DNA of 20,933 nt from RUG11462 sp045539315 (GTDB taxonomy: Bacteria; Bacillota; Clostridia; Oscillospirales; Acutalibacteraceae): the NCBI GenBank assembly GCA_045539315.1, contig JAZQFC010000013.1, positions 1 through 20,933 of the forward strand, written 5' to 3'. The notes under the pieces are model-generated. The model was not told where the DNA came from, did not search any database, and saw only the letters and a program-made list of their open reading frames with translations. Below, piece after piece: positions 13,689 to 20,933 of the stretch (positions are counted from its first letter, which is position 1; each line of letters begins with the position of its first letter). The translations under genes were made by a program, and so were the position numbers.

Positions 13689-15744
13689 AGAAAAATTAAA
13701 ATCAGATATTAATAAACTTTGCCCAAGCGAAAACACAAAATCTGCTATTTTACAAAAGTTGAATAAACCATCACAATCAAGAACCGTTTTTTTAAACTTT
13801 AAAACATCATCTATTATAGCGGCTTGCCTTGCTATTGTAATTGCATTAAGTGTAGTTTTAAGCGTTTGTTTGCCAATTGATGATGTTGCTGTTGGCGGTA
13901 ATTGCGATGTGAATTATTCTTCTACGTCACAGGAAACAATATCGGCACAAACTTCAAAAAAAGAGAATAATAAAAATAAAACCAAAAAAACAATCATAAC
14001 TAAAAAAAATGTTAAAAATGCTAAAACTGTTTACGATAAGATTTATAATCTTGTAAATAAAAAGTATAGTGAAAAAAAGAGTAAGGACGCCACTTTTATT
14101 CTTGGTGCGACTAGGAAATACGCAGATTTAGATTCAAACATAGCAACACCATCGACTAGTGGTACTAAAGATTTTTCAAAAACCAATACCCAACACGCAA
14201 ATGTTGATGAAGAAGATATCATTAAAACAGATGGAGATTATATTTATAGATTAAAAGAAAATTATCAAGATGAAATTGTGATATATAAAGCAGATGGCAA
14301 AAAAACAAAGAAAGTTTCTACTATCGATGTATATCCACTTTTAGATGATTATTACTTAGATGACGAGTATTATTCAGAGTCAAATGCAAGTGGCATGTAT
14401 CTTTATGGTGATAAACTTGTTGCAATTTATGAATCTTATACAAAGATTTTCGCAAAAGAATGTAAATGTAGATATTGTGAAAAGAAAAACTATGAAGATT
14501 TCACTCAAGTTTTCATATTTGATATTTCAAATAAAAGCAATCCAAAGTTTTTAAAAGAATTTAAACAATCTGGTTATTATGATAATTCAAGAATGATTGA
14601 TGGTAAATTGTATGTAAGTTCAAATTATTATGTTTCTACTTATTCAAAAATAGATAAGAAAGAAAAAACAAGATATTTACCTTTGCTTTGTGATGGTCAA
14701 ACACAAAAAATCCAAAAAGAAGACAAGATTCATTTTGCTGATGATACATCTTCAACAGAATATGTTGTTATATGTTCATATGATATAGAAAAATTTTCTC
14801 GAATTGATGATATGTCTATTTTTGGTCAAAGCGAAATTGCCTATGTTTCAAAAAATAATATTTATTTAACCGAAAGAGTTTATAATGATAATTATGACAC
14901 TTTAAAAACAAAAGTCACTAGATTATCAATTGATAATGGCTTTATTAAAAAACAAGCAAAAGGGGAATTTAGCGGAGAAATATTAAATCAGTTTTCAATG
15001 GACGAATATAAAGGATATTTGCGACTTGTTGCAACGCAAGATAGTTGGGAAAATGACTCATATAATTCATTGTGCATTCTTGATAGTGACATGAATGTTA
15101 TTTCTTCAATTAAAAAATTGGCGAAAGGTGAACTCATATATTCTGCTAGATTTATGGCGAACTATGCTTATTTTGTAACATTTAAAGAAACTGACCCGCT
15201 TTTCTGTGCAGACCTTTCAAATCCTAAAGCACCTAAAATATTAAGTAAACTTAAAGTTCCGGGTTTTTCTGATTACTTGCACCCATTTGGTAAAAACAAA
15301 CTTTTTGGCTTTGGACAAAGTGCAACAAAAAAAGGCGAGGTTACAGGGCTTAAACTTTCAATGTTTGATATAACCGATAAAAGCAATGTAACACAAGAAA
15401 ATGTTTTAAAATTAGGCGATGGTTATTCTGAAGCAAATTATAATCATAAAGCAATTTTAATTTCAGCAGAAAAGAACTTAATTGCATTCACAGTTGAAAA
15501 AGATGAGTTTAGAAAAAACAAATCTGGTAGATGTAGGGCATATTATCATATTTACAGTTATGATGAAAAAGACGGGTTTAAGCAATTAACGAAAATTAAA
15601 GTATATGATATGACTGTGAATAAGTATTATAGAGATTATGAAGGTGGCGAAATTCGCGGACTTTATATAGATGATTATTTCTATATTAGTGATGGTGAAA
15701 AGATAATAGTTGTTGACCTTAATACATTTAAGGTTGTGAAATAA
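13681..15744 (+). CDS. Putative anti-sigma factor: short cytosolic segment, one helix, extracellular beta-propeller
   Basis: The protein has 687 residues. Residues 1-42 are a basic cytosolic segment (MFREKLKSDINKL...), 43-64 one helix (SSIIAACLAIVIALSVVLSVCL), 65-135 a Ser/Lys/Asn-rich linker, and 140-687 a domain of the Beta_propel family (PF09826, COG4880). Its hallmark is SKTNTQHANVDEEDIIKTDG at 166-185, followed by blades of the form 'D-Y-I-Y / V-F-I-F-D-I-S-N-K-S-N-P-K-F-L'. There is no zinc-binding HxxxCxxC of classical anti-sigma factors. Position, overlap with the ECF gene and topology support an anti-sigma role, which is inference. An inserted CKCRYC at 261-266 could bind metal or form disulfides. 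ATG at 13681 follows AAAGGGG (13664-13670); a TTG at 13672 is possible. Confidence 0.82.
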   Translation: MFREKLKSDINKLCPSENTKSAILQKLNKPSQSRTVFLNFKTSSIIAACLAIVIALSVVLSVCLPIDDVAVGGNCDVNYSSTSQETISAQTSKKENNKNKTKKTIITKKNVKNAKTVYDKIYNLVNKKYSEKKSKDATFILGATRKYADLDSNIATPSTSGTKDFSKTNTQHANVDEEDIIKTDGDYIYRLKENYQDEIVIYKADGKKTKKVSTIDVYPLLDDYYLDDEYYSESNASGMYLYGDKLVAIYESYTKIFAKECKCRYCEKKNYEDFTQVFIFDISNKSNPKFLKEFKQSGYYDNSRMIDGKLYVSSNYYVSTYSKIDKKEKTRYLPLLCDGQTQKIQKEDKIHFADDTSSTEYVVICSYDIEKFSRIDDMSIFGQSEIAYVSKNNIYLTERVYNDNYDTLKTKVTRLSIDNGFIKKQAKGEFSGEILNQFSMDEYKGYLRLVATQDSWENDSYNSLCILDSDMNVISSIKKLAKGELIYSARFMANYAYFVTFKETDPLFCADLSNPKAPKILSKLKVPGFSDYLHPFGKNKLFGFGQSATKKGEVTGLKLSMFDITDKSNVTQENVLKLGDGYSEANYNHKAILISAEKNLIAFTVEKDEFRKNKSGRCRAYYHIYSYDEKDGFKQLTKIKVYDMTVNKYYRDYEGGEIRGLYIDDYFYISDGEKIIVVDLNTFKVVK

Positions 15745-15753
15745 GGTGATATT

Positions 15754-16818
15754 ATGAAAAAAATTATAATTTTTGTTATGATTATTTTATCGGTTATTTC
15801 TTTATCATCTTGTAATAATTCTTGCAAGGACCTACCACTACCACCTGATGAAACAACAAATAACCAAACAACTACAACAACTTCTCAAACTACCACGACT
15901 ACAACTTCTCAAACTACCACAACTGCTTTTTCAACTGAAGAAATTAAAGAAATAGTCGAAGAAGATTTGCAAATAAAACTTCCAAATGATGCAAACAATT
16001 TATTTTTCAAAAAAACAGATGACGAAAAATATAAAAATATATGGGGTTATGTTGCAAAATTCAGTTTGAGCGAAGAAGGGTATAATAAACTTTCAAAATC
16101 GTTTAACACACCATTTTCTAAAGGCGATGAATTTTCATACAACTATATAAAAGATAAGTATAAAATGTGTTTTGATGCCGATTTTAAAGATATTAAATTT
16201 GCTAAAAGATGTTTTGCATCTGCGAGATTAACAGAAACAATATATGTTAAAACAACCGAAAGAAAAGGCTGGTTAGCAAAAAACGATGATAAATATACTT
16301 TGTATGTTCATTGTCCGATAAGCAAAAAAGGCGAGTATCAAGAAAAGAAGACTATTCTTAAAGTAACAACTACAACCGAACCTACTATGCCATATCCAAC
16401 TTGGCGTGCAGAGGTTAATGCTGAATATATTAAACAAGATTTTGGTATTAGTCTTTCAAAAGGTATAAATGGTCTTTATAAACAAATTAGTTTTAAAGGA
16501 AATACTAATAAAAAATTTTGGGGTTATATTGCGAGCGCTATAATTACAGAAAAAGAGTTTAATGAAATTTCAAAAACTTTTTCAACAGATATTGAAAAAA
16601 GCAAAGAAATTTATAACAACTTAAAGAAAGAATATTTTGAATGTTTTGCAGCAAAGTTTAGTGATATCAGTTATTATAAACTACAAAATGTTTCATCATA
16701 TATTGACTCTGGAACTAATAAACCTTTGATGGTAGCAGGTCATTGTTGGCTAGCAAAGAGAAAGAATGGGTACATGCTTTATGCCTATTCGCCATTAAGT
16801 AAAGCAAGTCAGAGTTAA
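15754..16818 (+). CDS. Lipoprotein with Thr-rich linker and two copies of an unknown domain
   Basis: This 354-residue protein begins with a lipoprotein signal peptide: basic start, hydrophobic core 4-16 and lipobox LSSC with C20 as the lipidated cysteine. Residues 34-58 are a Thr/Gln/Ser linker, typical of surface spacers. Two homologous domains follow, about 61-191 and 220-351: WGYVAKFSLSEEGYNKLSKSFNT (97-119) matches WGYIASAIITEKEFNEISKTF (256-276), and KGWLAKNDDKYTLYVHCPISK matches HCWLAKRKNGYMLYAYSPLSK. A second short Thr run (205-208) joins them. I recognise no family. The gene is 9 bases after the propeller gene with AAGGTGAT before ATG, so it is the third gene of the sigma operon and lies ahead of its terminator. 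A role as an exported ligand, lid or effector in the same envelope response is inference. Confidence 0.85.
   Translation: MKKIIIFVMIILSVISLSSCNNSCKDLPLPPDETTNNQTTTTTSQTTTTTTSQTTTTAFSTEEIKEIVEEDLQIKLPNDANNLFFKKTDDEKYKNIWGYVAKFSLSEEGYNKLSKSFNTPFSKGDEFSYNYIKDKYKMCFDADFKDIKFAKRCFASARLTETIYVKTTERKGWLAKNDDKYTLYVHCPISKKGEYQEKKTILKVTTTTEPTMPYPTWRAEVNAEYIKQDFGISLSKGINGLYKQISFKGNTNKKFWGYIASAIITEKEFNEISKTFSTDIEKSKEIYNNLKKEYFECFAAKFSDISYYKLQNVSSYIDSGTNKPLMVAGHCWLAKRKNGYMLYAYSPLSKASQS
15877..15924 (+). repeat. 24-base tandem repeat in the lipoprotein linker
   Basis: Two adjacent 24-base copies (15877-15900 and 15901-15924) differ only at one base (G at 15897, A at 15921). They encode the eight-residue TTSQTTTT unit twice, so the linker can lengthen or shorten by slippage without a frameshift. 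Confidence 0.9.
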
Positions 16819-16843
16819 GATTATTCAATATTTATAACTACAC

Positions 16844-16876
16844 AAAAACGGGTTGACTTAATGTCAACCCGTTTTT
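16844..16876. terminator. Bidirectional terminator between the lipoprotein gene and mfd
   Basis: AAAAACGGGTTGAC (16844-16857) pairs with GTCAACCCGTTTTT (16863-16876) around TTAAT. The right arm contains the mfd stop codon (16864-16866). It ends the sigma operon rightward and the pth-mfd operon leftward. Confidence 0.87.
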
Positions 16877-19800
16877 GTTTCGTCTTGTAGATTTTCTAAA
16901 ATTTCTTTAATAATTTCAATTGGTTTATCGCTAGATTTTGTTCTTATAGTAACATAAGGCTTTTCACCTGCAGAAATAAGAATTCTTTGTTTGTATTTTT
17001 CCATAAGTGGTTTAATCTTTTCAAGTGAAAATTCTTTGAAATACAAAACAATATTCTTGTGCTTATCATTAATTTCAGTAACGCCTGAAATTATAGCCTT
17101 GTTTCTTATAAGCGCAATATCAATAAGCCCGAGCACTGCTTTTGGTGGCTCGCCAAATCTGTCTATTAATTCATCAATAACATCTTGCGAGTCTGCCAAA
17201 TTTCTAATTTCAGCAATTCTTCTGTAAATCTGCAACCTTGCCGAAAGTGAAGGAATATATCTTTCAGGAATATGCGCTTGAACTTGTAAATCAATAAGAC
17301 ACTCTGCTTCTTCTAATTGTGGCTTTTCGCCTTTTTCCTCACTAATAGCGTCTGCCAAAAGTTTAACATACATTTCATAACCAACTGTGTCCATATGACC
17401 GTGTTGTTTAGCGCCCAAAATATTACCTGCGCCCCTGATTTCCAAATCTCTCATTGCAATTTTAAAACCAGAGCCAAATTCGGTGTATTCTCTAATTGCT
17501 TCAAGCCTTTTTGTTGCAATATCCGAAAGCGCCTTGCCTTTGTGATAAGTAAAATATGCATACGCTCTGCGAGATGAACGACCAACTCTACCACGAAGTT
17601 GATGTAATTGCGCAAGTCCAAATCTATCTGCATTTTCAATAATTAATGTGTTGCAGTTTGGCACATCTACACCGGTTTCAATAATAGTTGTGCAAACCAA
17701 AATATCAATGGTGTTTTCAAGTAGCCCTTGCCACTTTTTAGATAGTTCATCTTCGCTCATTTGTCCGTGCGCTATTTCAATATTAGCGTCAGGCAACTCG
17801 TGTTGAAGTCTTGCGGCAACTTGGTGTATCGTTTCAACTCTGTTGTAAACATAATAAACCTGTCCACCACGAGAAAGTTCTTTTCTAATTGCATCTAAAA
17901 TAATACCTTTATCGTGTTCTAAAACATAAGTCTGAACAGGGTGCCTGTCAGATGGCGCTTCTTCAATTATAGACATATCACGAATACCTGTCATCGCCAT
18001 ATTAAGCGTTCTCGGAATAGGCGTAGCAGAAAGTGTTAAAATATCAACAACAGGGAACTTTTGTTTTAATTTTTCCTTTTGTGCAACGCCGAATCTCTGT
18101 TCTTCATCAATAATCAAAAGCCCTAAATCTTTAAATTGGACATCGCCTGAAATAATTCTGTGAGTGCCAACAATTATATCTATTTCACCGCGTTTAAGAC
18201 GCGTTTTAATATCAGCCGATTGTTTTGCAGTTCTAAAACGAGATAACATTTCAACATTTACTGCAAAATACTCCATTCTTTTAAGCAGAGTTTGATAATG
18301 CTGCCAAGCAAGAATTGTAGTAGGCACTAAAATTGCAACCTGTTTACCATCACAAACCGCCTTAAAAGCGGCTCTTAATGCAACTTCAGTTTTACCAAAA
18401 CCAACATCGCCACACAAAAGCCTTTCCATAGGCACATCTCTTTGCATATCATTCTTAATTTCATCAATACAACGAAGTTGGTCTTCGGTTTCTTCAAATG
18501 GAAAATGATATTCAAAATCGTGTTGCAAATCGGTGTCTTCAGTGAAAGAAAAACCTTTTAACTTCATTCTTTGAGAATAAAGCGCAATAAGTTCTTTTGC
18601 CATATCTTTAACTGCAGATTTTACTCTGTGTTTTGTGTTGCGCCAAGTATCTGTGCCAAGTTTATTTAGTCTTACAGTAGTAACATCGCCACCGCCGATA
18701 TATCTTGCAACCAAATCAAGTTGAGTTACAGGAACATACAAAATATCATTCTTTTGAAAACGAATAGTAATATAATCTTTAATAATTCCTTGTGTTTCAA
18801 CTTTTCTAATACCCTCAAAAATACCAATGCCATAAATTGAGTGTACAACAAGTTCGCCTGATTTTAATTCATCAAGCGAGCCCAAAGAAGCGCCTTGTTT
18901 TGAATAAAACTTCTTGCGCTTTTTAGTTTTGCTAACTAATTTTGCGTGGGTAAAAATCGCAATTTTAGAAGCAGGGTAGTCAATACCGCTCGGCAGTCCA
19001 CCCGTTGTGATATAAACTTTTCCTTTAGCAAATTTTTGTGGAATTTCGCTATGATAATCTGCTAAAATACCAAACTTACTTAACTCATCAGAGAGTGAAA
19101 TCGCCGCTCTTTCGGTTCCTGCCATAACAATGCAACAATAACCAAGATTAATTTTTGAAGTTATATCTTCAAAAAGGTCGGCAACTAAACCACCCCAAGC
19201 AGAAATGGTAGTAAGATTAAAGTTAATAAACGATTTTGAATTTATACCTGATTTTGTTGCGTTAAAACTCTCAAGAACAATAGTTTTTGCGCTGTTAAGT
19301 TTGTTATAAACTTCCGCTTTTTCAAGATAAAAGTCATCAAGCCCTTTAACTAAAACGCCTTCTTCAAAACAAGCCTTTATATCTTCATTATTTTGCCAAG
19401 TAAATGTGCGGATTCTATCTGCGATTTTATTAGGCTCATAAGCAAAAATAAGACCGTCATCAAAATAGTCAAAAATCGTCTGCTTATCGCTATAACAAAT
19501 GTTCATATATTTATCAATGTTTGAAATAACAAGCCCTGAATTTAATAGTTCAATATCAGAATAAATATTTTCTTTTGCGCTAGTATGTTTGCTAGTCAAC
19601 TTATCTGCAAAAGCCTTAATTTTGTTTATAAACTCATCTGTGTTTTCAAATAAAACTTCTCTAGCAGGGCAAATCGAAATCTCATCAACATTATTAATAC
19701 TTCTTTGAGAAGAAATATCAAATTTTGTAATAGTGTCAATTTCATCGCCCCAAAACTCAATTCTAAATGGATTTTGTTCGCCTGGAATAAACACATCAAA

Positions 19801-20334
19801 AATACCACCGCGAAAAGCGAACTGACCTTCGGCTTCAACCATATCAACTCTGGAGTATCCACCAAAAATAAGTTTGCTCGCTAAATTTTCAATGCTAATT
19901 TCATCTTGTGGCTTGAGCTTTATAAACAGACTTTTTAAAACATCAATTGGTATTGTGTAAGTCATAATCGCGTCAATTGGCGCAATAACAGTATCTATCT
20001 CATCTGATAAAATACTTGAAAGCACGCCAACTCTTTTTCTTTCAAACTCACGAGAAACGCCATCTATTTTTCTAAAACACAAATCACGAGCAGGGAAGAT
20101 ACTAGCGCGTCTGCCAAAAGATGCTAAATCTTCTTGTAATCTTTCGGCTTCTGTTTCATCTGGCACAACGACTAAAGCCCGCTGAAAAGTATCAGCGGGG
20201 AGTGTATCAATTATATTTGCCTTGTGTATTCTTGATAAATTAGTAATACAAACAGGCGTTTTTTGTGATTTCACTGCATTAAAAACATCGCAGTATTCAC
20301 GAACAGTTTTTAATGCGTTTCTTAAAAAACTCAT
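16864..20334 (-). CDS. mfd: Transcription-repair coupling factor Mfd
   Basis: Mfd removes RNA polymerase stalled at DNA damage and recruits UvrA. The 1156-residue length is normal. Order: UvrB-like module (about 1-330), linker and D3 domain, CarD-like RNA-polymerase-interaction domain (about 490-546, SGELVVHSIYGIGIFEGI to VPVTQLDLVARYIGG), then the SF2 translocase with Walker A GDVGFGKT (642-649), DEEQ (743-746), LSATPIPRT (768-776), ETGVD (886-890) and QLRGRVGRS (912-920). Last is the C-terminal UvrA-binding-surface domain with DRFGEPP (about 1058-1064). No missing motif. I prefer ATG at 20334: GAGG lies 6 bases before it, within the end of pth, while the TTG at 20346 has no ribosome site. 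It is co-transcribed with pth and ends in the shared terminator. Confidence 0.97.
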   Translation of the reverse strand: MSFLRNALKTVREYCDVFNAVKSQKTPVCITNLSRIHKANIIDTLPADTFQRALVVVPDETEAERLQEDLASFGRRASIFPARDLCFRKIDGVSREFERKRVGVLSSILSDEIDTVIAPIDAIMTYTIPIDVLKSLFIKLKPQDEISIENLASKLIFGGYSRVDMVEAEGQFAFRGGIFDVFIPGEQNPFRIEFWGDEIDTITKFDISSQRSINNVDEISICPAREVLFENTDEFINKIKAFADKLTSKHTSAKENIYSDIELLNSGLVISNIDKYMNICYSDKQTIFDYFDDGLIFAYEPNKIADRIRTFTWQNNEDIKACFEEGVLVKGLDDFYLEKAEVYNKLNSAKTIVLESFNATKSGINSKSFINFNLTTISAWGGLVADLFEDITSKINLGYCCIVMAGTERAAISLSDELSKFGILADYHSEIPQKFAKGKVYITTGGLPSGIDYPASKIAIFTHAKLVSKTKKRKKFYSKQGASLGSLDELKSGELVVHSIYGIGIFEGIRKVETQGIIKDYITIRFQKNDILYVPVTQLDLVARYIGGGDVTTVRLNKLGTDTWRNTKHRVKSAVKDMAKELIALYSQRMKLKGFSFTEDTDLQHDFEYHFPFEETEDQLRCIDEIKNDMQRDVPMERLLCGDVGFGKTEVALRAAFKAVCDGKQVAILVPTTILAWQHYQTLLKRMEYFAVNVEMLSRFRTAKQSADIKTRLKRGEIDIIVGTHRIISGDVQFKDLGLLIIDEEQRFGVAQKEKLKQKFPVVDILTLSATPIPRTLNMAMTGIRDMSIIEEAPSDRHPVQTYVLEHDKGIILDAIRKELSRGGQVYYVYNRVETIHQVAARLQHELPDANIEIAHGQMSEDELSKKWQGLLENTIDILVCTTIIETGVDVPNCNTLIIENADRFGLAQLHQLRGRVGRSSRRAYAYFTYHKGKALSDIATKRLEAIREYTEFGSGFKIAMRDLEIRGAGNILGAKQHGHMDTVGYEMYVKLLADAISEEKGEKPQLEEAECLIDLQVQAHIPERYIPSLSARLQIYRRIAEIRNLADSQDVIDELIDRFGEPPKAVLGLIDIALIRNKAIISGVTEINDKHKNIVLYFKEFSLEKIKPLMEKYKQRILISAGEKPYVTIRTKSSDKPIEIIKEILENLQDETKTG

Positions 20335-20342
20335 TTTTTGCC

Positions 20343-20933
20343 TCAACTGTTATATTTATTCATTGCTTTGTCAATTTGCCCTTTAACAATGAGTTCACAA
20401 GCACTACAAGTGTTTTTAACCGCTGTGTCTAAATCGGCCATTTCATCTTTTTTAAATTTAGAAAGCACCCATTTAGCAAGGTCATAATCAGGGTTAGGCT
20501 TTTTGCCAATACCAACTTTAATTCTTGCAAAATCATCTTTACCGGTGAGTTCAATAATACTGCGCATACCTTTTTGACCACCGTCAGAGCCTTTTCTCTT
20601 AATACGAAGTTTACCTACATCTAAAGAGATTTCATCGCAAACAACAAGCATATTTGAAGTGTTAACTTTAAAGAATTTCAAAAGCCCGGAAACTGCCTGA
20701 CCTGAATTATTCATAAAGGTTTGCGGTTTTACCAAAAGCACCTTTTTACCACCAAAATCGGCCTGTGCATAATATGCTTTGTGTTTGAATTTATTTAGCT
20801 TAACGCCACACTTATTTGCAATATAGTCTATGCAGATAAAGCCGGCATTATGCCTTGTGTTTTCATACTCAATACCGGGGTTGCCAAGACCAACTATCAT
20901 AAAATCGATATTTGAGCCAAAATCTTTTTTCTT
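20343..20933 (-). CDS. pth: Peptidyl-tRNA hydrolase (start beyond the window edge)
   Basis: Releases tRNA from prematurely dropped peptidyl-tRNA. Counting from the internal Met at 20900, the motifs are VGLGNPG (N7), NTRHNAGF (catalytic H17), KPQTFMNNSG (N64) and CDEISLD (D89). The loop that reads GGHNG in E. coli is GGQKG here (108-112), replacing the His and Asn of that loop. The 185 visible residues after the Met match the usual 180-200. I place the start upstream of the window: the frame stays open through KKKDFGSNIDF to the edge, the Met at 20900 has no ribosome site, and the family normally has a few residues before the IVGLGNPG strand. The stop (20345-20343) lies 9 bases before the mfd ATG, with the mfd GAGG at its edge, so the two genes are coupled. 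Confidence 0.93.
   Translation of the reverse strand, partial: KKKDFGSNIDFMIVGLGNPGIEYENTRHNAGFICIDYIANKCGVKLNKFKHKAYYAQADFGGKKVLLVKPQTFMNNSGQAVSGLLKFFKVNTSNMLVVCDEISLDVGKLRIKRKGSDGGQKGMRSIIELTGKDDFARIKVGIGKKPNPDYDLAKWVLSKFKKDEMADLDTAVKNTCSACELIVKGQIDKAMNKYNS

Noticed and set aside
15877..15924. Direct repeats as a possible CRISPR array
   Set aside because: Only two adjoining 24-base copies without spacers, in frame inside a Thr-rich linker.
20335..20346. TTG at 20346 as the mfd start
   Set aside because: The ribosome site GAGG lies within those codons and is correctly spaced for ATG 20334.
1..20933. Known mobile elements, prophage genes, tRNA genes, CRISPR-Cas or established defence systems
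   Set aside because: No transposase, integrase, phage structural gene, tRNA cloverleaf or defence-gene signature was seen on either strand.

Overview
The window is AT-rich (by eye roughly one third GC) with strong AGGAGG-like ribosome sites, SigA-type TTGNNN-17-TATAAT promoters, symmetric A/T-flanked hairpin terminators and a Bacillota gene repertoire. The pth-mfd pair, a GtrA protein, DUF1294, an ECF sigma factor paired with a membrane beta-propeller protein, and a Thr-rich lipoprotein all fit an anaerobic, probably gut-associated clostridium. The aldo/keto reductase carrying two [4Fe-4S] clusters and two iron-sulfur uracil methyltransferases support an anaerobe. The genus cannot be told from this sequence.

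Layout. 1-800: the tail of a probable secreted protein, a degraded fragment of a BadF/BcrA-type ATPase, and a short non-coding stretch with an operator-like palindrome and an orphan terminator. 827-4270 (+): aldo/keto reductase, a small soluble protein made of FGG repeats resembling the LiaF C-terminal domain, a CPA2-type cation/proton antiporter and a GtrA membrane protein. 4290-4553 (-): DUF1294 membrane protein. 4668-5000 (+): RNase P RNA, followed with almost no gap by a five-gene run to 9727: RlmD-type rRNA methyltransferase, glycerophosphodiester phosphodiesterase, a second methyltransferase paralogue without TRAM domain, an isoprenylcysteine/phospholipid methyltransferase-like membrane protein and a PAP2 phosphatase. 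9767-12982 (-): a two-component system whose response regulator and kinase genes are separated by an overlapping 42-codon ORF for a one-helix membrane peptide. 13182-16818 (+): ECF sigma factor, a putative anti-sigma factor with a large extracellular beta-propeller, and a lipoprotein with an internally duplicated domain. 16864-20933 (-): mfd and pth, with pth running off the window.

How it works together. Three blocks handle envelope sensing or maintenance: the two-component system, the sigma/propeller/lipoprotein operon and the lipid-related genes within the rRNA-methylation operon. The rest is RNA and DNA housekeeping: RNase P, rRNA methylation, peptidyl-tRNA recycling and transcription-coupled repair. 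No phage, transposon, CRISPR array or known defence system was seen. The best candidates for something undescribed are the sigma/beta-propeller/duplicated-lipoprotein operon, the small membrane ORF wedged between regulator and kinase, and the stand-alone FGG-repeat protein. Several genes are given shorter starts than their longest open frames, because promoter elements or ribosome sites place the true start; the pth frame is instead extended to the window edge.
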